Origin: Nematostella vectensis
Lineage: Eukaryota > Cnidaria > Anthozoa > Actiniaria > Edwardsiidae
Assembly: GCF_932526225.1 (NCBI RefSeq)
Contig: NC_064048.1
Coordinates: 1,541,340 to 1,605,339, forward strand
DNA: 64,000 nt
Reading direction: 5' to 3'
Numbering within the stretch: the first letter of the stretch is position 1; the number at the start of each line of letters is the position of its first letter. Below, piece by piece: positions 55,886 through 64,000 of the stretch. The notes under the pieces were generated by a model, which saw nothing but the letters and a program-made list of their open reading frames with translations, was not told the DNA's origin and ran no database searches. Both the position numbers and the translations under genes were made by a program.

Positions 55886-57362
55886 CTTTAAGGATGCGTA
55901 TTATTCTGTGAGCATTGCTGAGAAACATAGATGTTATCTTAGATTTGTCTTCATGTAACAACTCTATGAGTATGTCAGTCTCCCAAATGGACTGGCCTCG
56001 GCACCCAGAATGTTTACCAAAATCATGAAGCCTGTCTATAGCAGCCTCAGAGCATAAGGCACTTGTTTGGTTGGATATTTAGATGACATCATCATTTTGG
56101 CTGACTCCCCAGAAGAGCTACGGACAGCTCTTAAAGAGACCAGAGATTTACTGACATCATTGGGGTTCTTCATCCAGGAAGCCAAATCTTCCCTTACACC
56201 CTCTGAAGAGGTTAAATTTTTGGGATTTATCATCAACTGATAAAATGAATGTGACAATGACCCCTGAAAAAGCACTTAAGGTAAAGCAGGCATGTGCTGA
56301 CCTGGTGACTAAGAGTGCAGCCCCTATTAGAACAGTTGCTTCAGTAATAGGGCTCATGGTGTCTAGCTTCCCAGGTGTACCTTACGGTCCATTGTTTTAC
56401 CGTCAACTTGAGAATGAGAAAACGGTAGAACTAAAACACAATGGACACAACCTGGATGCCAAAATGGAGCTATCTACATTAGCTAAGGAGGATTTAAAGT
56501 GGTGGATAGAAAACTTTCTCCAGTACCTATCCTTGTCCCTCCGGCAAATGTTATACTTAAATGTGATAGCTCCCTTTTAGGCTGGGGCAGTGTTATTGAT
56601 GGCTCTAATAATGTTATTGGTGGCAGGTGGAGCCCTGATGAAGCCCTCTTTCATATTAATTTTCTGGAACTGAAGGCAATAAAACTAGGATTACAGTCAT
56701 TATGTAGCCATATGTGCAACACTCATATTAAAGTGCTGTCTGACAACCAAACAGCAGTTGCCTATATTAGGGCAATGGGGGGAACCCCCTCCGATCTATG
56801 CAATCAAATGACCAGAGAAACCCTACTCTGGTGTAAGCAGAGAAATTTATGGCTAAAAAGCTCCCATTTGCCAGGGCATTTAAATGTGACTGCAGATAAA
56901 GCCAGTAGAGAATTTAAAGACAACACTGAGTGGTCCTTGGATATATCAGCTTTTAACAGGCTTGTCGCACAATGGGGTCAGCCATGTGTGGACATGTTAG
57001 CCTCAAGGCCGAATAACAAAGTACAAAAACATGTATCTTGGAAGCCTGAACCTACAGCATTTGCCATTGATGCATTTACAATAGATTGGGCTCAATATGA
57101 CCTCATTTATTGTTTTCCTCCATTTAGCTTGATTGGGAAAGCTCTCCAAAAGATTCAAGCTTGTCAGTGCACAGCACTTGTTGTCGCCCCACTGTGGAAG
57201 ACACTGTTCTGGTACCCGAAGCTGTTAAAGATGCTAATGAAGCCTCCTATTCCAATACCAATGACACGGAAAACACTGGCGCTGCCACACGACCCTTTAC
57301 AAGTTCACCCTATGTATCCCAACCTAAAACTGATTGGCTGTCTAGTGTCAGGGAAATGCTGA
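55886..57362 (+). pseudogene. DIRS-like reverse transcriptase-RNase H remnant
   Basis: The RT part reads LPNGLASAPRMFTKIMKPV, then GYLDDIIILADS with an intact catalytic YLDD, and KFLGFIIN at the RT end, with stops near 55957, 56055 and 56240. After a frame change the connection region (TIRTVAS-type, LMVSSFPGVPYGPLFYR) leads to RNase H with CDSSLLGWGSV (catalytic Asp), FLELKAIKLGL (Glu), LSDNQTAVAYI (Asp) and SREF. The tail ends with the typical DIRS HP-rich segment and SGKC-stop. Frameshifts and stops in the RT make it non-functional. Confidence 0.8.
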
Positions 57363-57539
57363 GGGGAAAAGGAATCGACGGGGAACCATTGGAAATAATT
57401 ATTGGCTCCTGGAGAGACGGAACAAAAAAGCAATATACAACTTACATTAAACAATGGGTTGAGTATTGTCAAGTGAACAGTGTGTGTACAGCTACACCAT
57501 CCTTGGGTCAAGTACTACAGGTGGCAACTGCAAGGTCTG
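57161..57539 (+). pseudogene. DIRS-like tyrosine recombinase, N-terminal part
   Basis: This frame overlaps the end of the RNase H frame, as is usual in DIRS elements. It contains a recombinase core-binding domain (DWLSSVREMLRGKGIDGEP, SWRDGTKKQYTTYIKQWVEYC) and stops at the Gypsy LTR at 57540. The C-terminal catalytic domain is at 62754-63471. Confidence 0.75.
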
Positions 57540-57753
57540 TGTAGTGATGTGTGCGTGATGTAGCGGAACAGATTACGAGATTAACTTGATGATTGTATGA
57601 CAGTTAGGTCGCTAGTAATACGATGCTGGGTGTATCAGATTTAGACTTGAACCTGATGTCGAAAGCGAGTGAATTATATTTGTTAAACGTCCCAACTTCA
57701 TTGTAATTCTTTGACTCTGGGCCGCCAAACCCTATCCTGACCGAGCTATTACA
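57540..57753 (+). repeat. Gypsy 5' LTR
   Basis: 214 bp, TG...CA ends. Relative to the 3' LTR it has an extra ~23 bp (ACAGTTAGGTCGCTAGTAAT region near 57600-57620). The PBS follows after three bases. Confidence 0.9.
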
Positions 57754-57790
57754 TATTGGCACCCCCGACGGGACGTTCGAGCAGTTAGAC

Positions 57791-59184
57791 GTGGATCTTT
57801 CGATAGAGGAGAAGTTGTATATGGAACAAAAGCGGGTTACTGAACTCGTAGCGGAGTTAAAAACACAAGGAGCTCCCTCGGAGGAATTTCGTATTCCTGT
57901 GGCAAAACTAGTCGAAGAGTATGAGAAGAAATTCGGATCGCCGCTGAAGTATTTTGAGGAGGAATTTGTGAAACTGGAGTCTTTTTTACGACATTGCTGT
58001 GGACTACAAGTCGTAGGAGACGAAGTCCGTTTCGTGCATGAGACAACTAATAATAACGCGAGCATGAAACAACAACATCAACAACAACAAATCCTATCGC
58101 GTCCTCAATTCTCGCCCTTTTACGGGTTTAGCACGAATAAGGAGAAAGGCGTTTCATACAGAGTGTGGAGATTCGAAGTCGAGAGCACGGTCCGAGGCGG
58201 CCTTTATGCGACGGAGGTGATTTCCGAACAAATCCGCAGTTCACTACAGGGGGAAGCGAAAACCAAACTCGTGGGATTAGGGGTTGACGCATCGTGTGAA
58301 GCGCTGTTGGAAACCCTCGATCAATTCTACAGCGACGCGCTGACTGCCACAGGGGACGAGCTTTTAGCGGAAGCTTATACTTTTAAGCAAAAAGAAGGGG
58401 AAGAAGTATCGTGTTTTGCCTCGCGCCTCGACAACCACGTGAGGCTCGCTTACGTAAGGAATACAGAACTCTCGCAGGACGAAAGCGCCGTTGAGAGGCA
58501 ACTGCGTATGCTGTTCTGGGCAGGCTTGCATCCTGAGATCAAAGACAAAGCAAGACACCGTAAAGACGCGTGCAAAAGCTTTTCTGAGCTTATCACTGCA
58601 GCTCGATACGGAGAAAAAGAGCTCTCCTCGACCCAGGCCCCAAAACGCGTGGCCCGATCCAATGTTACCGTCAAGGCCGAACCACAGGAAGCCCGGGAAA
58701 GCACCAAGAAAGAAAAAGCAGAATGGATAGCAGAAATCTGCTCAGCTTTCTCGAGAGAGGTTAGAGGAGTCCTTAAGGAGACCATGGAGTGGGGGCCTGG
58801 GGCCGATGAGAGTTCTCCGCTGGATTCTGACGTGGGGCGAGAGCCCCTATCACGAGAGGGCGGTGGGCTCAAGAGCCTAGTGGCAACCGCCCGACCTGCT
58901 ACAACTGTAGAGAACGGGGTCACGTGGCCATTGGCTGCAGAAACCCCCCGCAGTTCCGTAAACAGGGAAACAGACCGCCTTGGCAGTTCGGTAACCAGGG
59001 AAACGGACAGAGGCCTCTGCCAGGGGGCAACAATTCGGACAGTCCCCCACCTGTTGGAATTAGTGCCCGAGAATTACCAAGGGACCTAGTCGGCGAAGCA
59101 AATGAGTGTGTAGCCTTTGCAGATGGCAATGCTGGCTTGGCGCTGCTCGACACAGGCAGTCAGGTAACATCGGTTTCCGAATAA
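57791..59184 (+). pseudogene. Gypsy Gag with zinc knuckle, and protease N-terminus
   Basis: The long frame from 57791 (432 codons) has a helical N-terminus, a retrotransposon-gag capsid-like region (YRVWRFEVESTVRGG, LLETLDQFYSD, EEVSCFASRLDNHVRLAY, LRMLFWAGLHPEIKDK) and a charged linker. The CCHC zinc knuckle (CYNCRERGHVAIGC, about 58894-58935) is read in another frame that continues to 59184 and includes the protease motif ALLDTGSQVTSV. A frameshift therefore lies upstream of about 58890, and a TAA follows VSE at 59182-59184. Whether the first shift is programmed or a mutation is not decidable here. Confidence 0.75.
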
Positions 59185-60864
59185 TTCTACAAACGCTATT
59201 TGTTGCATCGTGCTGTGAGACCAATAAGTGATCTGGTGCGTGTTGTTGGCACCGGTGGACAGGATGTACCATTTATAGGCTACATATCGGTGGAATTTTA
59301 TTTTCCTGTAGAGGAAATTGGGACTAATGAGACGTTTGAGACACTGGCACTAGTGGTACCTGATAATGAGTACAATTCGCGTGTGCCTTTTGTGATCGGC
59401 AATAATTTGTCACTTAGATGTAGGCAGGGCTGTCAGATGGCACAAGGAAAATTGTTCCCACAAAACGCAAGGAATTCGGCAACGTGGATGTGTGTTTATC
59501 GTTCTTTAAAACAATTCGCTAAAGTTTTCGGTGAGGAAACAGACGGTAGGATGACAATAAGAAGCGCGTCACGACATTCCATAAAAGTGGGGCCTCAAGA
59601 AACTGTGTGCATTTGGGGAGTTGCCCCGTCTATGCCAGGGTGTAATGTGAAAGTCTTGATTGAGACAGGGGCTGGGAGGTCAAACTCAATGGGACTATCG
59701 GCTACGCCTAGCGTAATTAGCTTACCTGGGAAGGGAACCAAGTGTCGTGTGCCAGTAGAGTTGACAAACAACTCTACGCAGCTAACCACTATTCCCTGTA
59801 AAGCAGCTATTGCTAGTGCACAGGTGGTACAAGGAGTGGTGGAACACCGTTCGGTAGGCGACCACGGGTCAACTACAGTGATAGGGGTCGACCTGTCGGA
59901 TACTCCTTTGTCGCCTGCACAAACTGCTAGGGCGCAATCGTTGATAAACAAAATGTCTCACACCTTTGCAATGCACGATAAGGATTTGGGCAGGATTGAC
60001 GCAGTGAAGCATACTATTAAATTGACTGACGATATCCCGGTTCGGCAACCCCATCGGCGCGTCCCCCCCTGGACAGCTTGAAGAGTTTAGATCTGCAATC
60101 GAGGATTTGCTAGAATCGGGTACGATACGCGAGTCTAATAGTCAGGGACTCTTACCCGATCCCGCATGTTACAGAAACCCTGGAGTCCTTACAAGGGGCG
60201 CAATGGTTTTTGTTCATTGGACTTGCAGAGTGGGTATCTTCAGGTCGAGGTAGAAGAAGAGGACAAGTCTAAGACAGCGATGACCACGCCTTTTGGATTG
60301 TTCGAGTTCAACAGGATGCCATTTGGATTGACCAACAGTCCAGCAACATTCCAACGTCTAATGGAACATTGTTTAACGGGGCTAAACCTGAACATCTGTT
60401 TGGTATACCTGGACAACGTGATTGTGTTCGCAAGAACTTTCAAAGAAATGCTTTATCGCCTGGAGGCGGTACTTCAGCGTTTAAGTGAGTTTGGTCTGAA
60501 GCTTAAGCCATCTAAATGCAAGTTTTTTCAGACGGAACTCACCTATTTGGGACATGTGGTCACAAGAGAGGGGGTCAAGCCAGATCCAAAGAAGGTAGAA
60601 GCATTGAAGGAGTGGCGTCAACACCCTCCAACCAATGCTAAGGACTTGCAGACCTTCCTTGGTTTTGCCGGATACTACCGTACCTTTGTTGAACGTTTCT
60701 CGGTTATCGCCGAACCTCTCAACGAGCTGTTACGGGAAGAGGCAGGAACGAAGCGCCAGTTTGTCTGGACAGCGGAACGTCAGGGCGCGTTTGAATGCTT
60801 AATCGACAGGCAGTGCAGTCCTCGCCTCTGTATCAACTCCAAGAAGATGGTATTCCAAGGGTAA
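59185..60864 (+). pseudogene. Gypsy protease-RT region, mutated
   Basis: After the stop the protease-like region continues (RVVGTGGQDVPFIGYI, VIGNNLS) and leads to IDAVKHTIKLTDDIPVRQPHRR, the entry to RT. RT then lacks about 35 residues around the first catalytic Asp region (the usual VVLVRKKDG to DYR stretch, near 60130) and shifts frame near 60140-60220. It resumes at CSLDLQSGYLQV, TPFGLFEFNRMPFGLTNSPATFQRLM and reads YLDN at 60408-60419, where an RT needs YxDD. The thumb/connection follows (LGHVVTREGV, FLGFAGYYR). These lesions abolish RT activity. Confidence 0.85.
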
Positions 60865-62484
60865 TTGCGTATGGCAGTAGGTCGTCGTCAGCAGCAGAAA
60901 GGAGATACTGCGCGTACCGTCGTGAATTCCTTGCGCTAAAGTGGGCCGTGACAGAGAAATTCCACGACTACTTGTACGGACGCCAGTTTCATGTGATAAC
61001 AGATAGTAACCCGCTGACCTACCTACTGACGAGTGCCAAGCTTAGTGCTAGTGATCATCGTTGGCTTTCCGCATTTTCTTCATTTGATTTCACTATCAGC
61101 TATCGGCCAGGAAAATCGTGCGGGGACGCTGACAGTTTGTCCAGGATGCCGCTAGCAGACAACTCATGCTCTCCACCAGAGGCGAGCAGAGAGGACTTTT
61201 TACGACCATTCTTAGACAGGCTGCTTCCTGTTGGAGCACAACCGGAAGTGTTTTCCCACGATGAGTTGCAAGTGTTATGTGACGCTCACGTAGCAACGCC
61301 GCCGCCTCTCTGCCAGCAGCAGCAAAGTGCTCCAAGCTTAGTAGTTACTCCCGCTGAATGGTCACGACGCCAGAAAGAGGACCCAGTCATACAGAAGGTT
61401 ATGCACGCAGTAAAAACCAATAAGCAACCGATGCAAACGACTAGCAGAGAAGAGAAAGCTGCTGTCCAACGCATTTGGAAGGAAAAGGATCGCTTGGTTA
61501 TCCGGAGCGAAGTGTTGTACCGCCGAAGAATCGTTGAGGAAGGAGAAAGCTTCCAGCTGGTGTTGCCTGCGGCGTACAGAGGGCTTGCACTCAAGGGTCT
61601 TCATCATGATTGTGGGCATCTGGGGAGGGACAGGACATTGGACCTGGTGCGCCAGAGGTACTTCTGGCCTGCTGATGGCTGCAGACGTGACTTCAAGTAC
61701 CTGCGATCGCTGCATCAAAAGGAAGTCACTAGACCCACCACAGGCTCCAATGGTTCCAATGATAGCGACAGCACCTATGGAACTCATATCTATCGACTTC
61801 ATGTCGCTCGAGAAAGGGAAGGGTGGGTACGAGCATGTGTTAGTCGCCACCGATAGTTTCACCAAGTATACATTAGCCAAGGCTAATAAGCGCCGGTATG
61901 ATGCACTAAGTGAAGACCTCGCTCTCCAGCCTGGGGACAGAGTCCTGGTGAGAAACCTCAGCACAAGAGGCAAGCACAAACTGCAGGATCGATGGGAGGA
62001 TGTCCCATATCGAGTCGTTCGCCGCTCTGGGGAGCAGCCGGTGTACATGGTACAACAGGAGCAGAGTGGGAAGAAGAGAGTCCTCCACCGCAACATCCTA
62101 CTGCCCTATCGAGCGGAGCGGGCAGGCCCCGAACGCAGAAAGCAACACGGGCGGAAAGATCCCCCGCGCAGGCAGCAGGAAGACGACACGGAAAGCTCTG
62201 CTAGCGACTCAGATAGCTCCTGGTCGGACTTCGTCGCGATTGAGCTCAACCCGTTAGCGGTTCCGTTTACCATGGTTGCAGAAGGTGAAGAGCCGGAGGT
62301 GCACCTTCAACAAGCATATGACAATGATGTTCAGGAGTCAGAGTCAGGAGGGGAAGCAGCTGAGAAGCGTCCTGACAGACTTCGGCCGAGGAGGGTAGTG
62401 AGACCTCCTGCTCGCCTCATTTGCGACCCAGTGTGGTCACAGCAAGTATCGACACTGAACTATGGTATCACAATTTTGCCATAG
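60795..62484 (+). pseudogene. Gypsy RNase H-integrase region with integrase core deletion
   Basis: RNase H has VIAYGSRSSSAAERRY, CAYRREFLALKWAV and ITDSNPLTYLL, and the tail YRPGKSCGDADSLSR. The integrase zinc domain (HHDCGHLGRDRTLDLVRQRYFW ... CDRCIKRK) and start of the catalytic core (ELISIDFMSLEKGKGGYEHVLVATDSFTKYTLA) are present in two frames (shift near 61690). The frame then jumps at about 61880 directly to the C-terminal domain (LQPGDRVLVRNLSTRGKHKLQDRW), so the middle of the core, with the second Asp and the Glu, is deleted. A basic C-terminus ends at 62484. Confidence 0.85.
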
Positions 62485-62558
62485 CAAAAAAAAGGAAGAA
62501 AAATGACACAAGTTTTGTTTTATTGACTCTAGACGCCCTTCCTCATCAGGGGGGAGAA

Positions 62559-62749
62559 TGTAGTGATGTGTGCGTGATGTAGCGGAACAGATTACGAGAT
62601 TAAGTTGATGATTGTATTGATGCTGGGTGTATCAGATTTAGACTTGAACCCGATGTCGAAAGCGAGTGAATTATATTGTTAAACGTCCCAACTTCATTGT
62701 AATTCTTTGTCTCTGGTCCGCCAAACCCTATCCTGACCGAGCTATTACA
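62559..62749 (+). repeat. Gypsy 3' LTR
   Basis: 191 bp with TG...CA ends, preceded by the polypurine tract and followed by TCTG. Confidence 0.9.
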
Positions 62750-62753
62750 TCTG

Positions 62754-63471
62754 CACTTTCTTCATTCATATAGCTTGATGGTGTGAAGTTGGGGAATCAC
62801 CCTCTCGTATCGAAGTTTATGACAGGCTTGTTTAACAAGAAGCCTGCATTACCAAGATATGTGGAAACATGGAACCCACAAATTGTTGTTGGGTACTTAA
62901 GGGCTTACCCTACTACCAGTGAACTCTCACTCAAACAACTCACCTTGAAGCTAACAGCTTTAATGGCTTTGATTACTGCTCAGAGAACACAAACACTTCA
63001 GGCTTTATCATTAGATGGGATGACTGCCTCTAGGAGTCAGTATACCTTTCGGGTCATAACCCCATTGAAATATACAACACGATATGGGGGGAAAAGCAGG
63101 CACTTAGCTCCCATTGTGTTGAAGCAATATGACACTGATGTTAGATTGTGTGTTGTTACATTGTTAAATGCATATTTGCCCAGAACTTCTAGTATTCGGA
63201 CATCTCAGCAGTTGCTGCGTCACGAGAAACAATATCCAGATGGATAAAGCAGGTTATGAAAGGTGCAGGAATTGACACAGAGATATTCAAGTCCCATAGC
63301 ACCCGCAGCGCTGCTACATCCGCAGCTAAGGCAGCTGATGTTCCATTAGATAATATTTTGGCAGTTGCCGGTTGGAGATCAGACAGTGTTTTTGCTAGGT
63401 TTTATGATAAGCCTGTTCAACAAGAGCAATCTGCTAGTGTATTTGCTCAATCTGTTCTTCAAGCCAGTTAA
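62754..63471 (+). pseudogene. DIRS-like tyrosine recombinase, C-terminal catalytic part
   Basis: It continues 57539 in frame after the TCTG duplication, with a TAG early on (IYLDG region, near 62773). It contains the catalytic Arg box (LITAQRTQTLQAL), then in a second frame after about 63225 the HxxR box (SHSTRSAATSAA) and the terminal Trp/Tyr box (VAGWRSDSVFARFYDK, with the nucleophilic Tyr). All catalytic residues of the RHRY set can be seen, but a stop, a frameshift near 63230 and the Gypsy insertion separate them. Confidence 0.8.
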
Positions 63472-64000
63472 GCACCATGACCCAGTTGGTCTTGTGCTAT
63501 ATATTTCAAGCAATATTGATATTAATGAAGTGATTTACCAGCTTACAGCTGTATACGTGCTATTGTTATTTGGCACACATGTTGCTTTAAAATCTCACGT
63601 GACCTCTGATTGTATGCAAATGCGAGGTAAAAAATGAAGAGGTCACTTCCCGCCTCTTACTGGAGCCCACCCATGCGTTTGTAAACATGGCCACCAAATA
63701 ACTCGTCTTTAAAGCCTGAGCTCGAAGTGCATGCTTGCACTTCGCACGTGATTCTCTATGGTAGAATCTCAATCAAACTTCAACTTACAGGTAAGTCTCG
63801 TTTAATTTTTCAATTTCCTGGCTACCTTCGTTTTCAACCTCTTTTAAGAGGTATTCTCTCCAGAGACAAACCCAAGCACTGCCCTGCTCGTGCGTATAGC
63901 ATCGTCACTCCTTTTCAGTTTTACACTATTTAAAGCCTCGGATACATCGCCAACAATAGCGGTAGCAATTGCTGGATCTTCCCTGCTGAGAGGATTCAAA
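63472..64000. other. 3' flank of the DIRS-like element
   Basis: No supported gene. A perfect hairpin (CGAAGTGCA-tgct-TGCACTTCG, 63723-63744) may belong to the 3' end of the DIRS element or to flanking DNA. Confidence 0.4.
63723..63744. repeat. Perfect 9-bp-arm hairpin
   Basis: CGAAGTGCA (63723-63731) and TGCACTTCG (63736-63744) separated by TGCT. Located about 250 bp after the recombinase stop. Confidence 0.75.

Larger units (their letters stand above)
57540..62749 (+). mobile_element. Defective Ty3/Gypsy LTR retrotransposon inside the DIRS recombinase gene
   Basis: The 5' LTR (57540-57753) and 3' LTR (62559-62749) both run TGTAGTGATG ... GCTATTACA. TCTG flanks both sides (57536-57539 and 62750-62753), a 4-bp target duplication. 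A PBS (TGGCACCCCCGACGGGA, from 57757) and a polypurine tract (AGGGGGGAGAA, to 62558) border the interior, which encodes gag, protease, RT, RNase H and parts of integrase in Gypsy order with internal deletions and frameshifts. The LTRs differ by a ~23-bp indel and a few substitutions, so the insertion is not brand new. Confidence 0.9.
55886..63471 (+). mobile_element. DIRS-like tyrosine-recombinase retrotransposon, 5'-truncated, split by a Gypsy element
   Basis: Starting abruptly at KDAYYSVSIAEKHR, the sequence carries the C-terminal reverse transcriptase, RNase H and an overlapping tyrosine-recombinase gene in DIRS order. The Gypsy insertion (57540-62749 plus TCTG duplication) lies inside the recombinase gene. 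The gag part and N-terminal RT are absent. The 3' terminal repeats expected of DIRS elements were not resolved; a small hairpin at 63723-63744 is a candidate for 3' sequence. Confidence 0.8.

Noticed and set aside
61362-62096. 244-codon minus-strand frame
   Set aside because: Shadow of the Gypsy integrase region on the plus strand, with no domain.

Overview
This is eukaryotic DNA, AT-rich, with short exons, GT-AG introns, TATA/CCAAT promoters and dense transposable elements. The mix of Harbinger, THAP/Kolobok-like, EnSpm/CACTA, DIRS and Gypsy elements, a RAG1 N-terminus-like gene and P2X7-intracellular-domain-like and GRF zinc-finger pieces fits a cnidarian, most likely an anthozoan (sea anemone or coral). 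That assignment is inference from gene content; no rRNA or mitochondrial marker is present. I recognised no convincing single-copy housekeeping gene.

Layout. 1-6.3 kb: non-coding, AT-rich. 6.9-13 kb: broken copies of two multi-copy protein families, one split by a 0.9-kb inverted-repeat element. 13.1-15.2 kb: decayed PIF/Harbinger element (transposase plus partner protein). 16.8-17.2 kb: two unassigned exon-like pieces. 19.7-21.6 kb: a RAG1 N-terminal-region-like gene (RING plus zinc motifs) with a premature stop. 22.3-42.1 kb: a small RING-finger host gene with a SUMO-interacting-motif-like tail, split by a 19.4-kb EnSpm/CACTA-type transposon. That transposon carries a second, 10.2-kb transposon of the same kind inside an intron of its accessory gene. 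Both have CACAGG...CCTGTG inverted termini, 3-bp target duplications (ATA outer, TGT inner), subterminal tandem repeats built on TTGGGA/TCCCAA, and two divergent genes: a two-exon Tnp2-like transposase on the minus strand and a multi-exon acidic accessory protein on the plus strand. The inner pair of genes is fully open; the outer transposase has a 1-bp frameshift.

42.3-46.8 kb: a 12-exon THAP + DDE (Kolobok-like) transposase gene with local damage. 47.3-47.9 kb: P2X7-intracellular-domain-like exons. 48.1-48.6 kb: an LTR-like remnant. 48.6-48.9 kb: a GRF zinc finger. 49.4-50.8 kb: a second copy of the RING-gene promoter, followed by two small unassigned coding units. 51.2-51.7 kb: a possible secreted protein. 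51.9-52.9 kb: a tandem 0.46-kb duplication. 55.9-63.5 kb: a 5'-truncated DIRS-like retrotransposon whose tyrosine-recombinase gene is split by a defective Ty3/Gypsy element with LTRs and a 4-bp target duplication.

The most notable system is the nested EnSpm pair. In each element the two genes share a bidirectional promoter containing CCAAT boxes next to E2F-like GCGGGAAA motifs. In the inner element, the leader of the accessory gene contains a perfect 51-nt copy of transposase coding sequence in antisense orientation.
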